Assembly: GCF_002234675.1 (NCBI RefSeq)
Contig: NC_019871.2
Coordinates: 18,608,433 to 18,672,432 of the forward strand
Direction: 5' to 3'
Source: Oryzias latipes
Taxonomy: Eukaryota; Chordata; Actinopteri; Beloniformes; Adrianichthyidae
Length of the DNA: 64,000 nucleotides
The notes beneath the pieces are model-generated. The model was not told the DNA's origin. It did not search any database and worked only from the letters and a program-made list of their open reading frames with translations. The translations under genes were made by a program, and so were the position numbers. Of the stretch, positions 23,636-35,260 are shown one piece after another (position 1 is the stretch's first letter; each line of letters opens with the position of its first letter).

Positions 23636-24231
23636 GAGTAAGTTGTTGATTTTACTGAGGTTTATTTAAAATTGTCTCCACTAAGTCCACTAAAGACTTT
23701 GAGAGTGTATTCTGGTAAAGACTGGTAAAGTCTGTTGGTCCAGATCGAGTTTGCTTAATTTGGTTTGAATCGAATCCTGAACCTTACGCTTGGTCTGTAT
23801 TCAGACTGCTGTCGAATGACCATTTCTGCTCCAAACCAAACCTTGTAAACAAAACCACCTGACAAAAGATCTGTTCAGTCATTGGCCAGGAATTACGAGG
23901 GCGGGGCAAAGCAACGAGAGAAAGAATAATGGAAGCCCCACGCTTTGCATTCCTTGTTGGGATGTTTCATTTATTCAAACTTCATATTTCGCTGTCCAAT
24001 TTTGAATGTCTGTCTCAACATCAAGTACAACAATTTTTACATTGGTCCGGTGGACGCATGCTGCAAGGTGGTTACAGTGGAGGTGACGACTAAGAAGGTA
24101 CACTGATAAGTGTTTATGACATAGACTTATGTGAAACAGTAAGAAGGGATGTGTATCACGTTAAAAGTTGTTGTAATGAGCCTGCATTCATCCAACCAAA
24201 TTTCAATGAGTTGCTATGTCTCATTGTTGCT
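23636..24231. other. Intergenic stretch, nothing recognised
   Basis: No gene or clear repeat family seen. Confidence 0.4.
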
Positions 24232-24244
24232 CCACTTCTGTGTT

Positions 24245-24637
24245 CATTCATTCATTCATTTTCTGTACCACTTTGTCCCTTTCGGGGTCACGGGGCTGCC
24301 GGAGCCTATCCCGGCTACTTGGGCGTAGGCAGGGGATGCCCTGGACAGGTCGCCAGTCTGTCACAGGGTAGAACATCCACAATCACACACCCATGCACTC
24401 TCACACTCACACCTATGGACACTTTAGAGTTGCCAATTAACCTATGAAGCATGTTTTTGGACAGTGGGAGGAAGCCGGAGATCCCGGAGAGAACCCATGC
24501 ATGCACGGGGAGAACATGCAAACTCCACACAGAAAGGTCCCCCATTGATGTATTTTTCATGTCCCCCAGCCGGGACTTGAACCAGGGGCCTTCTTGCTGT
24601 GAGGTAAGAGCGCTAACCACTGCGCCACCGTGCAGCC
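24245..24637 (-). mobile_element. Full-length tRNA-headed SINE, family 1
   Basis: Reverse-strand orientation. The head has an A box (TGGCGCAGTGG) and a B box (GGTTCAAGTCC), the internal RNA polymerase III promoter. The body includes AACATGCAAACTCCACAC (plus-strand sense) and the tail ends in (AATG)n. A 13-bp target duplication CCACTTCTGTGTT flanks it at 24232-24244 and 24638-24650, which fixes both ends. Shorter copies occur at 18194, 36748, 39158, 43598 and 60290. Confidence 0.85.
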
Positions 24638-25668
24638 CCACTTCTGTGTTTACATCCCATAATGCCTGGCTATGGTGGTTTTGGTCCAGTTGTTCTGCTT
24701 TGAGCACAGAGTCTATTCAGACTGAGGAAACTGAGACTGGTGCTCAGTCCGATTGAACACAAACCGAGACCACCTCAAAAGAAGGATCTGAGAGGGGTTT
24801 CTGGTTCCAGATCAGGGTCCGCTTGGGTGTATTCAGACTGAAAATTTGTTCTGGCTTTTCGGGGGAAAAATTTCTGGTTTGCTTTAGGAGCCTGTGGAAG
24901 ATCTAACTGAAAGGTAAACAGTACACTTTTATTCAAAGTCATCTTGTGAATTGAAGCCAGACAAACAAAATTGCAGAGAAATCACTTTTGTGTTTGCATT
25001 ATTAAAGAGCCTCAAGTAAGAAGTTCCAATAATTGTGTCTGGATTAGCAGTGAAGGCTAATAACGGACACATTGGTCCTTGAAAAGCAACGAAAGGGATG
25101 CTTAAATATAGACTTAACTTTCAATGACAGAAATTATTTTATTGATCTTTCATCTTTGGACAAGGAAAAAGCTTTAAACTGTTGGGGTTCCCATAGAACA
25201 ATTGAACAGTAAGTGTATCTGCTCCAATGGATTGTGGGAGACAGTATTTCTCATTCAATGCCACTATCTCTGTTAAATATTTAACCAAAAAGCCAAATTG
25301 TTTGTATTTTGTTTGCTCTGTTTGTTTCATTAGGTCTCGCAGGATTATCTTTGACATTTTGATCTTGGTCTGACAGAAAGAACCTTCCGTCACCTTTCTT
25401 TGTGTTCAGCGGGAAACCGTCACATGTTTGTGAGAAAAAATAGCCCACTGGGTTTTTTTAATGGCTGTCAGAGAATTAATCTCTCAATCTGAAGCTGTTT
25501 GTGCTCCTTCTTTCATCAGAACAGGGTTTGTTCACAGCATACACAGTTTCAGAAAAAGGTGGTTAATGCAACACTTTTCTATTTTGAACGTTTTTTTTTT
25601 GTCGAATTTCACAAAAGAGCAAAACTGGATCATCATCCTCAACATCCATTTCCTTGCAGTAAAACAAA

Positions 25669-25670
<2 letters not shown>

Positions 25671-25700
<30 letters not shown>
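25671..25700. repeat. (CA)15 microsatellite
   Basis: Thirty bases of uninterrupted CA, seven bases upstream of a consensus CRE. Confidence 0.95.
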
Positions 25701-25701
<1 letters not shown>

Positions 25702-25706
25702 CTCGC

Positions 25707-25714
25707 TGACGTCA
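25707..25714. promoter_or_regulatory. Consensus cAMP-response element
   Basis: Exact palindrome TGACGTCA. Mammalian SCG2 is controlled by a proximal CRE, but this site is about 2.6 kb upstream of the likely scg2 first exon, so its target is uncertain. Confidence 0.35.
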
Positions 25715-27879
25715 AAGCCCATTCACAACCACTCCCTCTGCCTCCTCCCTGCCAGGATCCTGACAGGCGGAGTTAAGGAGCCACATTATTGGATGTCAGG
25801 CCCGGTGGTGATGAATGGGAAGCAGCCGGTCAGTCGCTGGGGGACAAACATACACGGAGGCGAGGGAATAAGAGACAGCTTTTTCCGATCAGATGAGAGC
25901 TGGTGTGTAACGAGCACTTATGATAAAAGATTCACTTGTGCCTTGCTGGGCTCACGATACCACAAACAACATTATTTATTCATCTCAAAATGTCAAAAGT
26001 GCCACTTTTGGTATCTGGGGAACACGTTTTTCTCTGCCGGTTGTTGAAATGAGAAACATGAAGGAGCTTCACAAAGTGTGAAAGGGAAGAGAATCCAAAA
26101 AAAATGAAGTTATTTCAAATCTGTACACCCACCACAGTTTGATTAAAAGGTCATGAAGCGAAAAGCAGAAGAATTAAATCCACTATAACTTGTGGTAAAA
26201 GTCAAAAAGTTCCAGTACTGTGAAGCAAAGCTGCTGATTACCAGAGGAAACGATAACTTTGACCTGAAGAAATCTTTCTGTCTTCAGTTGCCTGGCAGTG
26301 GAAGTAGGGATGAGAGCGAGCTGTAATTGGCTTCTGTTTACCAGCAACCCTCCCACCAACACAACCACCGGCAATTAGCCCGACAGCTCGGCTTCATCAG
26401 CACAACACTGACACATTGTGTGTGGGTGTGTGTGTGTGGAATGTGTTACACTAAACGTATGTTACTACACAGACGGCTGCATTCATTCTCAAACACCAGC
26501 AGAAAATTTGCTCTTTTGCATCTGCAGAAGCATCTAGGGTCATGAGTTATAACGTGCTGCTGCTGCTCCTGCAATAAAGGAGAGGAAACATCAACATGAA
26601 GATGTGGATGCAGCAGGACAGTCTCCAAAACCCCTGATGAGTCTGAGAGGATTCCATAGTCATTTCCGCCTACGGATTTGTGAAGCAATTGTTGACAAAT
26701 ATGCTTTATCCACAAATCGGAGCAGTTTCTGCCTTTAAGTTTTTTTCTATTTAGGAAAAAATACAGTAAAATGTAAAATTGAAGGAGTCCAATGTTTAGA
26801 TTTGTAGAGTTCAAAGGTGTGAAAAGCTCAAGACTTCTTCATAGTTTTATCTCAAGTGTTGGTTTAATTTTTAACATGAAATAAATTGTAATCAAACTGA
26901 TCCACATTTAATAAATAATCTCCAGGATATACCTGTTTCATCAAAAAGTCATAAGAACCTTTGGAAAATTGTGTGTACCTTTGTTTGGGTGTCAATAAAC
27001 TGTGAAGAAAATCCAAAGTTTTAAATTATAATATGAGTTATATATCTTAATTTACCCGTTTGGGTTAAGAATATTTTAACAAAAAACTGTTGTTTTATCT
27101 TAACCAAAGAGCTTTTGTCAAATAGGAAATTTAAGATTTTTGCTATTAAATTTGAATATTTAAATACGTGTGTTTTTAAAAAAAGAGGAAAACTTTCAAA
27201 TATGATCAACAAGATTATTATGTTTAGTACATAATAGATTTATTTACTTGTGTGTTTGGGCATTTTTGTAGAACCAGAATGAACTATACATTCACATGCT
27301 GTTAGTGAGGATCCAACATACCAAAAAAATCAAACAAATAATCCAAATCTCCTTGATTAATCTGTGGATTGTGTTTTTTATGAATATTTTCTTTATTTAC
27401 ATATTGTTTTTCTAATGTGGGGATTAGTTTTTAAAAACAAACATAATTTTCCTTAACCCCTTGTTGTTTGGTTTTCTAGCACGTTTGTGTGATTTGTTTC
27501 TAATGTTGAGTTTTGATGTTTTGAGACATTCTTTTTTCTTAATCCCGCCTTTTCCTGGCTGTGACTCTGACATTTGAGCCCTGTGCCGCAGCCGCCTGTT
27601 CCAAGCAAAAACCGGCTGTAAATAAAGGGGGGAAAGCAGATTATGTTCAGAGGATCACTTCAGAGAAATGCTGCTCATGGGAACACTGCAGGAACGGCAA
27701 GATTTGAGTTTCTTGAAGCAAAACATTAGTGACAGAAAAACGAACTTAACGAGCGGGTCAGAGGAGGACTTCTCCAACTGAGGATGGAGGATTTATGAAT
27801 GAAAGAGCCGCCGCACACACAGATCAATACTTGACTGGATTTGATAGGGTGCCAAAAATAGAGACGAGAGCGCGCCTGC

Positions 27880-28424
27880 TGACGGAGAAAGTCATTCTCT
27901 TTTTGTCATGCGCGCGCACCCATACAGTCCTGTTGTCACCCCGCCCGTCCCGGCCGCCGCCGTCCGTGAGTCATCGGCGGACTTTAACCATTAGTGTTCC
28001 TCCGCGGTCGCGGACGCAACAGTCATGATGGCCATGAAGTCTTCACTAATATGATCTAAAACATCCTTCAGATGTTCAGACCTGACTCTGATCTATATGA
28101 ATAAAAATGTAAAAAATTTTAGATGAAACAGCACAAATGTCTCCTGTCCCGGAAAGCGCAATGAGCGCGCGCGTGTCGGCCCTCTGCAGCACAAACTTCG
28201 GACATTCGTTTTGTTTGGCTTATTCGTGTGAACTGCTCGCGTGCGTCGAGCGCGTGCCAGGCAAAGGCCCGTGCGCGAGTCTATTGCGTACCTCATGACG
28301 CACGAGTCAGGTGGTTATTCTGAGGGAGCAAAGAGCTGTCCTCGGTGCTGAAACGGCAGTCACCGCGCAAGGCAGAGAGATGCTCAGATTCCCCGCGAGC
28401 CTCCGCGCCAAATAATTACGAAAG
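27880..28424 (+). promoter_or_regulatory. scg2: scg2 promoter region and probable non-coding exon 1
   Basis: A GC-rich island within AT-rich surroundings (CG-dense at 27905-28020 and 28140-28420). It contains an AP-1 site (TGAGTCA at about 27966-27972) and a CRE-like TGACGCAC with an adjacent GAGTCAG at about 28295-28309. A strong donor GAAAG|GTAAGA places the end of a non-coding exon at 28424. The acceptor of the coding exon ends at 29416. SCG2 genes elsewhere have this non-coding exon plus single-coding-exon layout. The start site is not defined. Confidence 0.5.
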
Positions 28425-29424
28425 GTAAGATTACCGTCTTTCTCTGAGGCTCAAAGGCGCTTCGTCAGTTCAGACCGGGTTCCTCCTCATCATCGAAGGA
28501 ACTAAGGGTTTGCTTCGGAGGAACTTTAGATGTTTGCCAACCTGATGCGCCGCCGCAGATGTTGACGTTGTGTTGTTTTTGCCCGCAGTCATCCTTTGTT
28601 CTCTTTGGCTCGAGCTCATTTAAAATTCATCAGGTTTCATCGCCAATTTTTACTCTACTTTTCTGTCAAACAATAAAACCGTTTTGCTTCAGCGTTTAAG
28701 TAAAATCAGATGAACAAAAGAAAAAAAATGAAAAAATTGACACTAAGAGTTTTATCGTTTATTTGATGCAATGTTTTCTTTTCTAAAGTTTATTTTCTAA
28801 CAACTATTTAAACTGAAGTTAAATTTTCCCTTAAAAAACATCAATAATATCATATTACGTTTTTAAACATGTTATCTAATCCCCAAAATGATAAATCTAT
28901 TTGTGGCAAAATATTAACAATAATTAGACAGAAAACAGATTTTGCATATTATGGGATGTTTCTCTGGACCCTCAGTCTGGTTGGTTTCCCTTGACAACGT
29001 GGCCATGACTCACACACAGACGCATTTTGAGGGGTAATACGATTTTGCACAGGAGCGGATTAAAGCACTGATGATGATCCCAGTCTGAAGGTCTGACAGC
29101 AGCAACAGGCAGGGAAACAGATGCAGGCAGAGCTCCATCCACCTACAAACTCCCGGTTTTAGTCTATTACAAGAGAATTTCAGGGTTCATCATTTAAAAT
29201 GAGCAGTTTTCTTCTATTCTTGTTGTTAATTGATGCTAAATACTAATGCAAAACCATTTCCCCAAAGAATCTTGGGAGTTTGGTCAAACAGAAATTGAGA
29301 CCTGCCTGTCCAGGTTTAACTCCATCTTTATTTGCGATGTTATCACCATGACCGTGGCTTTTTAGAGACACATCAAAGTAATTTCCAGCTGACACATGCC
29401 TCCTCTTTTTTTGCAGGAATCACA

Positions 29425-31239
29425 ATGCCATCCCTCTCTCAGACTTCTCCGATGTGCAAGCCTTTCCTCGTCTGTTTAGCCAACCTGCTTCTTGTGTTCG
29501 CTTCTGCTGGCGTTTATGGGGCTTCGCTTAGAGAGCACAGGATGCTGGGAAGTGAGTCAGACTCCCTGAGACGAAATGGCCTCCAACCTCCTAATGCAGA
29601 CATGCTGAAAGCCTTGGAGTACATTGAGAGTCTCCATCAGAGAAGTGGTGGGGACTCCCCGCAGCAAAGCCCCCGAGCTTCAGGGCAAGACGTCAGCCAC
29701 ATGGATGACATGGAGAAGCTCCAACTGCTGCTGAAACTGCATTCTAACCCCATTCAAAGTGAAGATGAGGAGAAACAGGAGGAAGAGCAAAGACAGGATA
29801 AGAGTGAAGAGCTGCTCCAGGCTGTGCTCAGCACACTCCAGGAGACGGAGAAGGCCTCCAAGCCAGCCCTGCTCAGCCCAGAGAGACCAGGAACAAACAG
29901 AGGCTCTGTGCAGCCAGAACAACATGGCCGCAGGTTTCATAAGAAGCTGCCCTTAATGTTTGAAGATGAGGAGGAAGGTGAGGATGACAGGGATGCGGAG
30001 GGGCCCCGGTATGAGAGCCTCTTTAAACGCACCAAAGAAAACGTGGAGGAGAAGTACACACCTCAGAACCTGGCCACGCTGCAGTCTGTGTTTGACGAGC
30101 TGGAAAAGATGACAGCTGCAAAGGGGATCCGTAAGAGGGAGGATGAGGAGGAGGAGGAGGATGATACAGAAGAGGACGGAGACGTTTTCAATGTGAGGGA
30201 TGACGAGTACAACGACATGGATCCTGCACAGTGGGGTCCACTAGAAGAAGAGGATGACGAGGAAGAGAGTGATGACCGACATGATCGAGGCCTTGATTAT
30301 ATTGATGACAATGATGAAGAAGAAGATGAAGATGAAGAAGAAGAAAACTCCCCAATGAAAAGGTCTAATAATGCAGATGATGCTGTTAATTTAGTTGATT
30401 ACTACCTTTTTAAAGTCCTGGAAAAAACAGAGGAAGAAAAGCAGAAGCGAGATGTAGAAGAGGAAGAGCAGAGGGCTGAGAGAAGGGTATCTCAGTATCC
30501 AGATAATGTAGACCCAAGGGTTATCTACCGGCTTATTACCATGTCCCAAAAATACCAGATCTCCCCTGAGGACCTCATGAACTTGCTTAAAACTAGATAT
30601 CAGAAGAATCAAGACATGTTGCGTAAAAGCAATGAATTATACAGAGCAGGAAGCCGGTTTTCTCAGAAATCCCCACAGAAGATGAATTTTCCTGTTGCCA
30701 CATTCTCCACCAGACGGCTGCCTTACGGACGAAAGACCGCAGAGGAACTGAGGAAACAGGAGATCCTTAGAATCCTGGGGTTGGGAGGCGAGGAGGCGGC
30801 AGATCCAGTCAGGACGCAGAGACAGCGTACCAGCTCCCTGTCACGACTTCACGCTCAGACCGCTGGGCGTTTGGGGGAATCCGCTCCCACACTGCGGCGT
30901 CTTCCCTACACCTTCAGAGACGACTACGATGACTCAGTGGATGAGAACGAACTGGCAGCTTATCTCGCCGCTCAGATGCTGGCACAATATCCCAAACCTG
31001 CATTTAGAAACAAGGTGGCCCAAAAGAGGGAAGAGGATGGACAGAGCGCCACAGACGCCTTCGAAAAGGCAGTGACGGAATATCTAGCTATAGTGGACTC
31101 AGAGAAAAAAAACCAAACACCGTCTGAAGATGTTAGGAGTGACGACACACAAAGTTTGGAGAATGAGGCCGTGACCAAACTGCTGAGCTACCTGAACCCA
31201 AAGCCCGGAGAAACTGACAAAACTGACAAAGAAATATGA
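29425..31239 (+). CDS. scg2: Secretogranin II (secretoneurin precursor)
   Basis: A 604-residue granin prohormone, stored in dense-core vesicles of neuroendocrine cells and cut by prohormone convertases. The start at 29425 is the first ATG after the TTTTTTTGCAG acceptor and begins a hydrophobic signal peptide (about residues 1-31, core [16 protein letters not shown]). Strongly acidic runs of Glu/Asp alternate with dibasic KR/RR cleavage sites. Secretoneurin occupies residues 203-235, bounded by KR and RKR, and contains the invariant [13 protein letters not shown] core. The C-terminal part retains the LAQYPKPAF region matching the conserved LVKYPE segment of mammalian SCG2. Human SCG2 is 617 aa. 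One uninterrupted coding exon. Secretoneurin looks nearer the teleost a type, but a versus b is uncertain. Confidence 0.95.
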   Translation: MPSLSQTSPMCKPFLVCLANLLLVFASAGVYGASLREHRMLGSESDSLRRNGLQPPNADMLKALEYIESLHQRSGGDSPQQSPRASGQDVSHMDDMEKLQLLLKLHSNPIQSEDEEKQEEEQRQDKSEELLQAVLSTLQETEKASKPALLSPERPGTNRGSVQPEQHGRRFHKKLPLMFEDEEEGEDDRDAEGPRYESLFKRTKENVEEKYTPQNLATLQSVFDELEKMTAAKGIRKREDEEEEEDDTEEDGDVFNVRDDEYNDMDPAQWGPLEEEDDEEESDDRHDRGLDYIDDNDEEEDEDEEEENSPMKRSNNADDAVNLVDYYLFKVLEKTEEEKQKRDVEEEEQRAERRVSQYPDNVDPRVIYRLITMSQKYQISPEDLMNLLKTRYQKNQDMLRKSNELYRAGSRFSQKSPQKMNFPVATFSTRRLPYGRKTAEELRKQEILRILGLGGEEAADPVRTQRQRTSSLSRLHAQTAGRLGESAPTLRRLPYTFRDDYDDSVDENELAAYLAAQMLAQYPKPAFRNKVAQKREEDGQSATDAFEKAVTEYLAIVDSEKKNQTPSEDVRSDDTQSLENEAVTKLLSYLNPKPGETDKTDKEI

Positions 31240-31292
31240 ACAAAGTGGTGTAAATACATATGTACATGGAGGAAAAACAGAGTATTTTGAGA

Positions 31293-31298
31293 AATAAA
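31293..31298 (+). terminator. scg2: scg2 poly(A) signal
   Basis: AATAAA 54 bp after the stop. A second + strand AATAAA at 31554-31559 could give a longer transcript overlapping ap1s3. Confidence 0.6.
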
Positions 31299-31344
31299 CC
31301 ATCCAGTCAACTTTAATTATTCCGTAGGTTTACAAAACTTTGTA

Positions 31345-31350
31345 TTTATT
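31345..31350 (-). terminator. ap1s3: ap1s3 poly(A) signal
   Basis: TTTATT on the + strand (AATAAA on the reverse), about 410 bp past the ap1s3 stop and facing the scg2 signal. Confidence 0.55.
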
Positions 31351-31442
31351 AGCAGAAATGAGTGTTGCCACATTCACGTGGAGTTTCTCTAAGTGAAAAA
31401 TTTGTTGCTTGACGACTTGTTCATGTGTCCCACCAGACTCAG

Positions 31443-31470
<28 letters not shown>
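31443..31470. repeat. (CA)14 microsatellite in ap1s3 3' UTR
   Basis: Uninterrupted CA run between the two convergent genes. Confidence 0.95.
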
Positions 31471-31473
<3 letters not shown>

Positions 31474-31760
31474 GACAGGCTCACCAGGCTCACACTCATT
31501 TGTGTTTTTGGTAATTTTTCTTAAATGTGGTAATATGTGATAAACCTGAGATGAATAAAGCATTGATGTTATTTTTTTCCTTACTGTCTAGTGTTTCTCC
31601 AGTTAATCATCCGCACACCCACACCTCATTAAGCTAGTTTGTGTGTGGGCGAGTAGAGGGGGCTTTAAAACTTTAAAGAAAATGATTTTTGAGTCACACG
31701 GCGTCCAGATGATGAAGTTCATGAAGACAGAAACGTGATTTGTTGTCATGTTCTCTCAGC

Positions 31761-34700
31761 TCAGTAGGCGGGTTTGCTCATATACTCCTCCATCGTCTGT
31801 GGAGCAAACAGATGTAAATGCAACGAATGCGACGCAACAAAACCTGCATCCGCTGAAGACTTCTTCACGGCTCCTGTACCTCTTGAAGGGTGTCGGCCTC
31901 CTCCACAGACCCACCCACAGCAAACTTGGAGGTTTCTAAGATCTCTCCGCCCATCAGAAACTCATCCAGGATGAAATAAGCCTTCTCAAAGTTAAAGATG
32001 ATGTCCAGCTCGCAAACCTGAAGCAGAAGATGCTGTCATTTCTCCAACAACACATTAAAAACGAATCCAATTTCAAAACCAAAATTGTCCTTTCACACTT
32101 TGGTTTTTGGAGATGAGAAGGTTTGTCACTTTTTTATCGTAACTAACACCTCAGGGGTGAAAGAGTAGGATCATCTGGTGGACAGGGAGGTGACGTTAAC
32201 TAAGGGTTGGGATGGAGTCAAAGTTACAGTTATAGCTCCTTGAGAGCAAACAGACCCAACAAAAAGGTACAGGTGAAACCCCGAATCACTAATGATTCCA
32301 CTTCCTGTCTTTAATATCAAATAAACATGTTCACATCCTCTGATAAATTTTGAACAACCTGTTATTTCTTTCTTTCTCTCTACAGAGTGATGAACATAAA
32401 TGGAAGCAAGAACATTTTGAACATTTGAAATGTCCAGCTACAAAAAGCTCTATTATTATAAATCTTGACATTACATTGATTTAATAATCAGCTTTTCCTT
32501 ACGCGCACACGCAAATGAAATTAAAACATATTTTGGTTTATCCTAATGAGCTTTACTTACATTACCAAAGTATTTATCCAACAGTTCAACATATCTGTGG
32601 ATCATTTCCAGAGCCAGCAGCTCGTTGTCCTTCTCTTCCAAGCCAGTGCAGAAATACAGGCTGGCATACCTGCAACGGAAGCAAGTGAAGGTCACCTGAG
32701 TTAACCACTTACAGGATGATAAAAACAGAACTTCTGTCAGCCTAAAAGTCACGCAGCAGGTGGTGAAATCAACGCAGTTCTGACATAAGGGTCTTTGGTT
32801 AACATCAGTGTGAACTAGAAACGTGTGGATGAAGTTACTCTAAAACAGGTTTGACTTCTGGTATGTAAGCTCAACAACCTAGTAAACTCCAAAGTTTGTG
32901 TTTGCTGCATTCTCTTTGGTCCTGGAAGTCGGTTTCCCAGGAACTTTTCATGAAGGCACCCTGACTTCCTGGTAGGGATCCCTCAGAGATTTGGAGGAGT
33001 TTGAAAGGGCATCTGTCTCCACATGTGGTGTGGAGCATGGATTTTGGAATGCGGCACATGAAAATATACTCCATCCTTTGCTACATCAGACCAACAAAGC
33101 ACAGTATGGAAGGACATTTCCTGTCTGTGACACTGTCCCTGAGACATTGGAGCACATGTTTCTCAATTTTCCTGTTGACTTGCCTTTATTGCAGGAGCTA
33201 AGGGACACTGTAAAGTCCTGGTGTGGAACTCTGAGGGGGATTGGGGGAGGGCCTTACCAATTGGGATTGAGAGATGGCGCAGGTGACCTGGATGGAAGCT
33301 CCTGCTGGCCATCAGGGGGGAGGGGTGGGGCAAGGAATTCAGGTGGACGTCCTGAGACCCTGCACAGGGTTCTCGCTGATTTTCTGCTTCATCGTGCACG
33401 ACCCAGAGACTTTTTGCTGTGAGGATGGTGGAGTGCACATAGTTCTTTGATTATGTTTAAAGTATTTGTGATTTGTAGTTTTGTTTTTAGTCAATTTTGA
33501 ATGTTTTTGCAATATTTTTTATTACTTTGCATAAATTGTAGCGGTCTAAGTTGGGCTAGGTGGCTGTTGGGGTTCTGCTAATGTTTTATGTTCCGGAGTT
33601 CAGTGAACACACCAGCCAGAGAGACTTGTAGGCGTTGGGTTCTCTCATTCAACCTGTTGTTGGGGGTTTGGCCTGATAGGGTTCAAGTATTGACTGATTA
33701 TGGGAAATGGTGGGAGGTGCATGAGAGAGGGAATTAAGATGTTTGGGGAGCATTTTTCCTCTTCTGCTGTTGAGTCATTGTAAGCCGTACAGTGTTGGTT
33801 ACGACCTAGAGTAACCACAAAGGTTGTTCGTCCGTATGAAGTTATCTTATCAATTTTTTGCTTATGAGGACCCATTATATGTTTTTTGTTGTAACACTGG
33901 TTAACTAGTGAAGCAGACAACATTCATGCCAGCGCACGTGTTTTCCTCCAACTTCTCAAATGATGCACTAAGTTCAGACTTCCAAAGCTTTTTGTGAACA
34001 CAGTTTATGTGAAGCATGTGTGTTTTTAATCTAAAATCCCTGCCACCTTCCTGTGTTTACTGTTAGTGTTTTTGATTCATGTTGCTCCTCGTCACCCTAT
34101 AGTGATGCCAGGAGCAGGAAATGTATTTAAGATGTTTCACTTCTTTTTTCCCATATGAGGAAAAGTTAAACTGCTGTCCTAATGTCTTCTTTCGAAACTC
34201 CAGCTGACTGATGCATGTCATGGTTAGCTTGTTCCCTGCTGATGTTTGGAGTTTACGCTTTTCTTATCGTAAAACGAACATTTAAGGAACAAAAGTGAGA
34301 TAAAGATGAATACTATTTACTACCAAGGACTTTAAACCTTCACCAGGATTTTCCCACTCCACAACAGTATCAGTCAGCACATGTGAGACTTCCCATGGGG
34401 GGGTGGGGGGGTGCCTTCACCCACCTCTTGTAAACAATCTTCAGGTCCCTCCACTGCAGGAAGTTGGAGGTGCGTGGTGGACGGGCCAACACCATCAGAG
34501 TCATGTCCCGGATCACCTTCTTCTTTTCTAGCTCTGATAGGGGTGTGAACCACTTCTGCAGCCGCAGCTTCCCCTGCCGACTGAACAGCAACAGGAAGTG
34601 GATCTGAAAGAACAAACAAAGAAGAATCAAAGAAGACGAGGGTTGATCTATTGCAGAGGCCATGGACCCTAAATGGAGTCAAAGCCGCTGCAGCGACATA

Positions 34701-35260
34701 AAGCCACAAAACAAATGTGGATGGAGACTGGCAGTCAGAGCAGAGCATGCAAATCAGCTCTGAGGGCAATAAAAGAGCAAACACAAAGCTTGTGTTGAGC
34801 AAGAGCAATCATGGAGAGCTCTTTGCCCAGGGTGCAGCTGTGGAGGTCTGCAGAGGGACAGACGCAGAAAGAGCAGAAAAACAAAATCCTTTCCACACTT
34901 TAACATGAGGTTTACTGATGAAAAGGATAAAATCTACAAAAACACATCTATTTCTGGGTATTGATCAGACAAATGTTCTCAGCCAGACTGTCAGTTTAAT
35001 ACTTAAGAAGGTGTGAAGAGATCACTCAGATCCATAACTTCATTCAGACATTATAAATGAATGGGACTCGTTTTATGCAGGATATCTGACCCTCCCTCCC
35101 CCTAAACATTTATGAGAAACAGAGTAAATGAATAACCTTCATGCAGACCAAAGACAAACTAAACCAGGTCACTTCAAAATAGCATTTACTCCATTAGGAG
35201 ACTCTCATTGAGTGTGAATGACTGGCATCAGAACATGAACACAGTGAAATAACTCACCAT
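31761..35260 (-). CDS. ap1s3: AP-1 complex subunit sigma-3
   Basis: Small sigma subunit of the clathrin adaptor AP-1, which sorts cargo between trans-Golgi and endosomes. Coding exons on the reverse strand: 35258-35260 (ATG only, tentative), 34425-34603, 32561-32669, 31880-32017 and 31761-31796, giving 154 aa, the same as human AP1S3. Key blocks: [18 protein letters not shown] at the N-terminus, [36 protein letters not shown], then [20 protein letters not shown] carrying the dileucine-signal pocket surface, and a short alternative-type C-terminus [11 protein letters not shown]. All borders are GT-AG and phases agree. The start exon is the weak point: an ATG directly followed by GTGAGT is preceded by a pyrimidine tract and CAG. 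Neighbours match human 2q36. Confidence 0.9.
32980..33425 (+). mobile_element. LINE ORF2 C-terminal fragment in ap1s3 intron
   Basis: An open frame of about 140 codons reads [20 protein letters not shown], then a Cys/His block ([15 protein letters not shown]) like the C-terminal zinc-knuckle region after the reverse transcriptase in L1/Tx1-type fish LINEs. It ends near 33422. The polymerase domain is absent. It lies in the intron between ap1s3 exons 34425-34603 and 32561-32669, antisense to the gene. Confidence 0.55.
33426..34424. other. Rest of ap1s3 intron, nothing recognised
   Basis: T-rich sequence directly after the LINE fragment may be its 3' UTR. No other feature is supported. Confidence 0.4.

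Larger units (their letters stand above)
24651..27880. other. Upstream region of scg2
   Basis: No gene recognised. It contains a (CA)15 run at 25671-25700, a palindromic CRE (TGACGTCA) at 25707-25714, and a less AT-rich block at about 25720-25950 that may be a distal regulatory element. Confidence 0.4.

Noticed and set aside
24560-24637. tRNA-like sequence with A and B boxes
   Set aside because: It is the head of a SINE with target duplications, not a tRNA gene; no cloverleaf anticodon arm could be supported.
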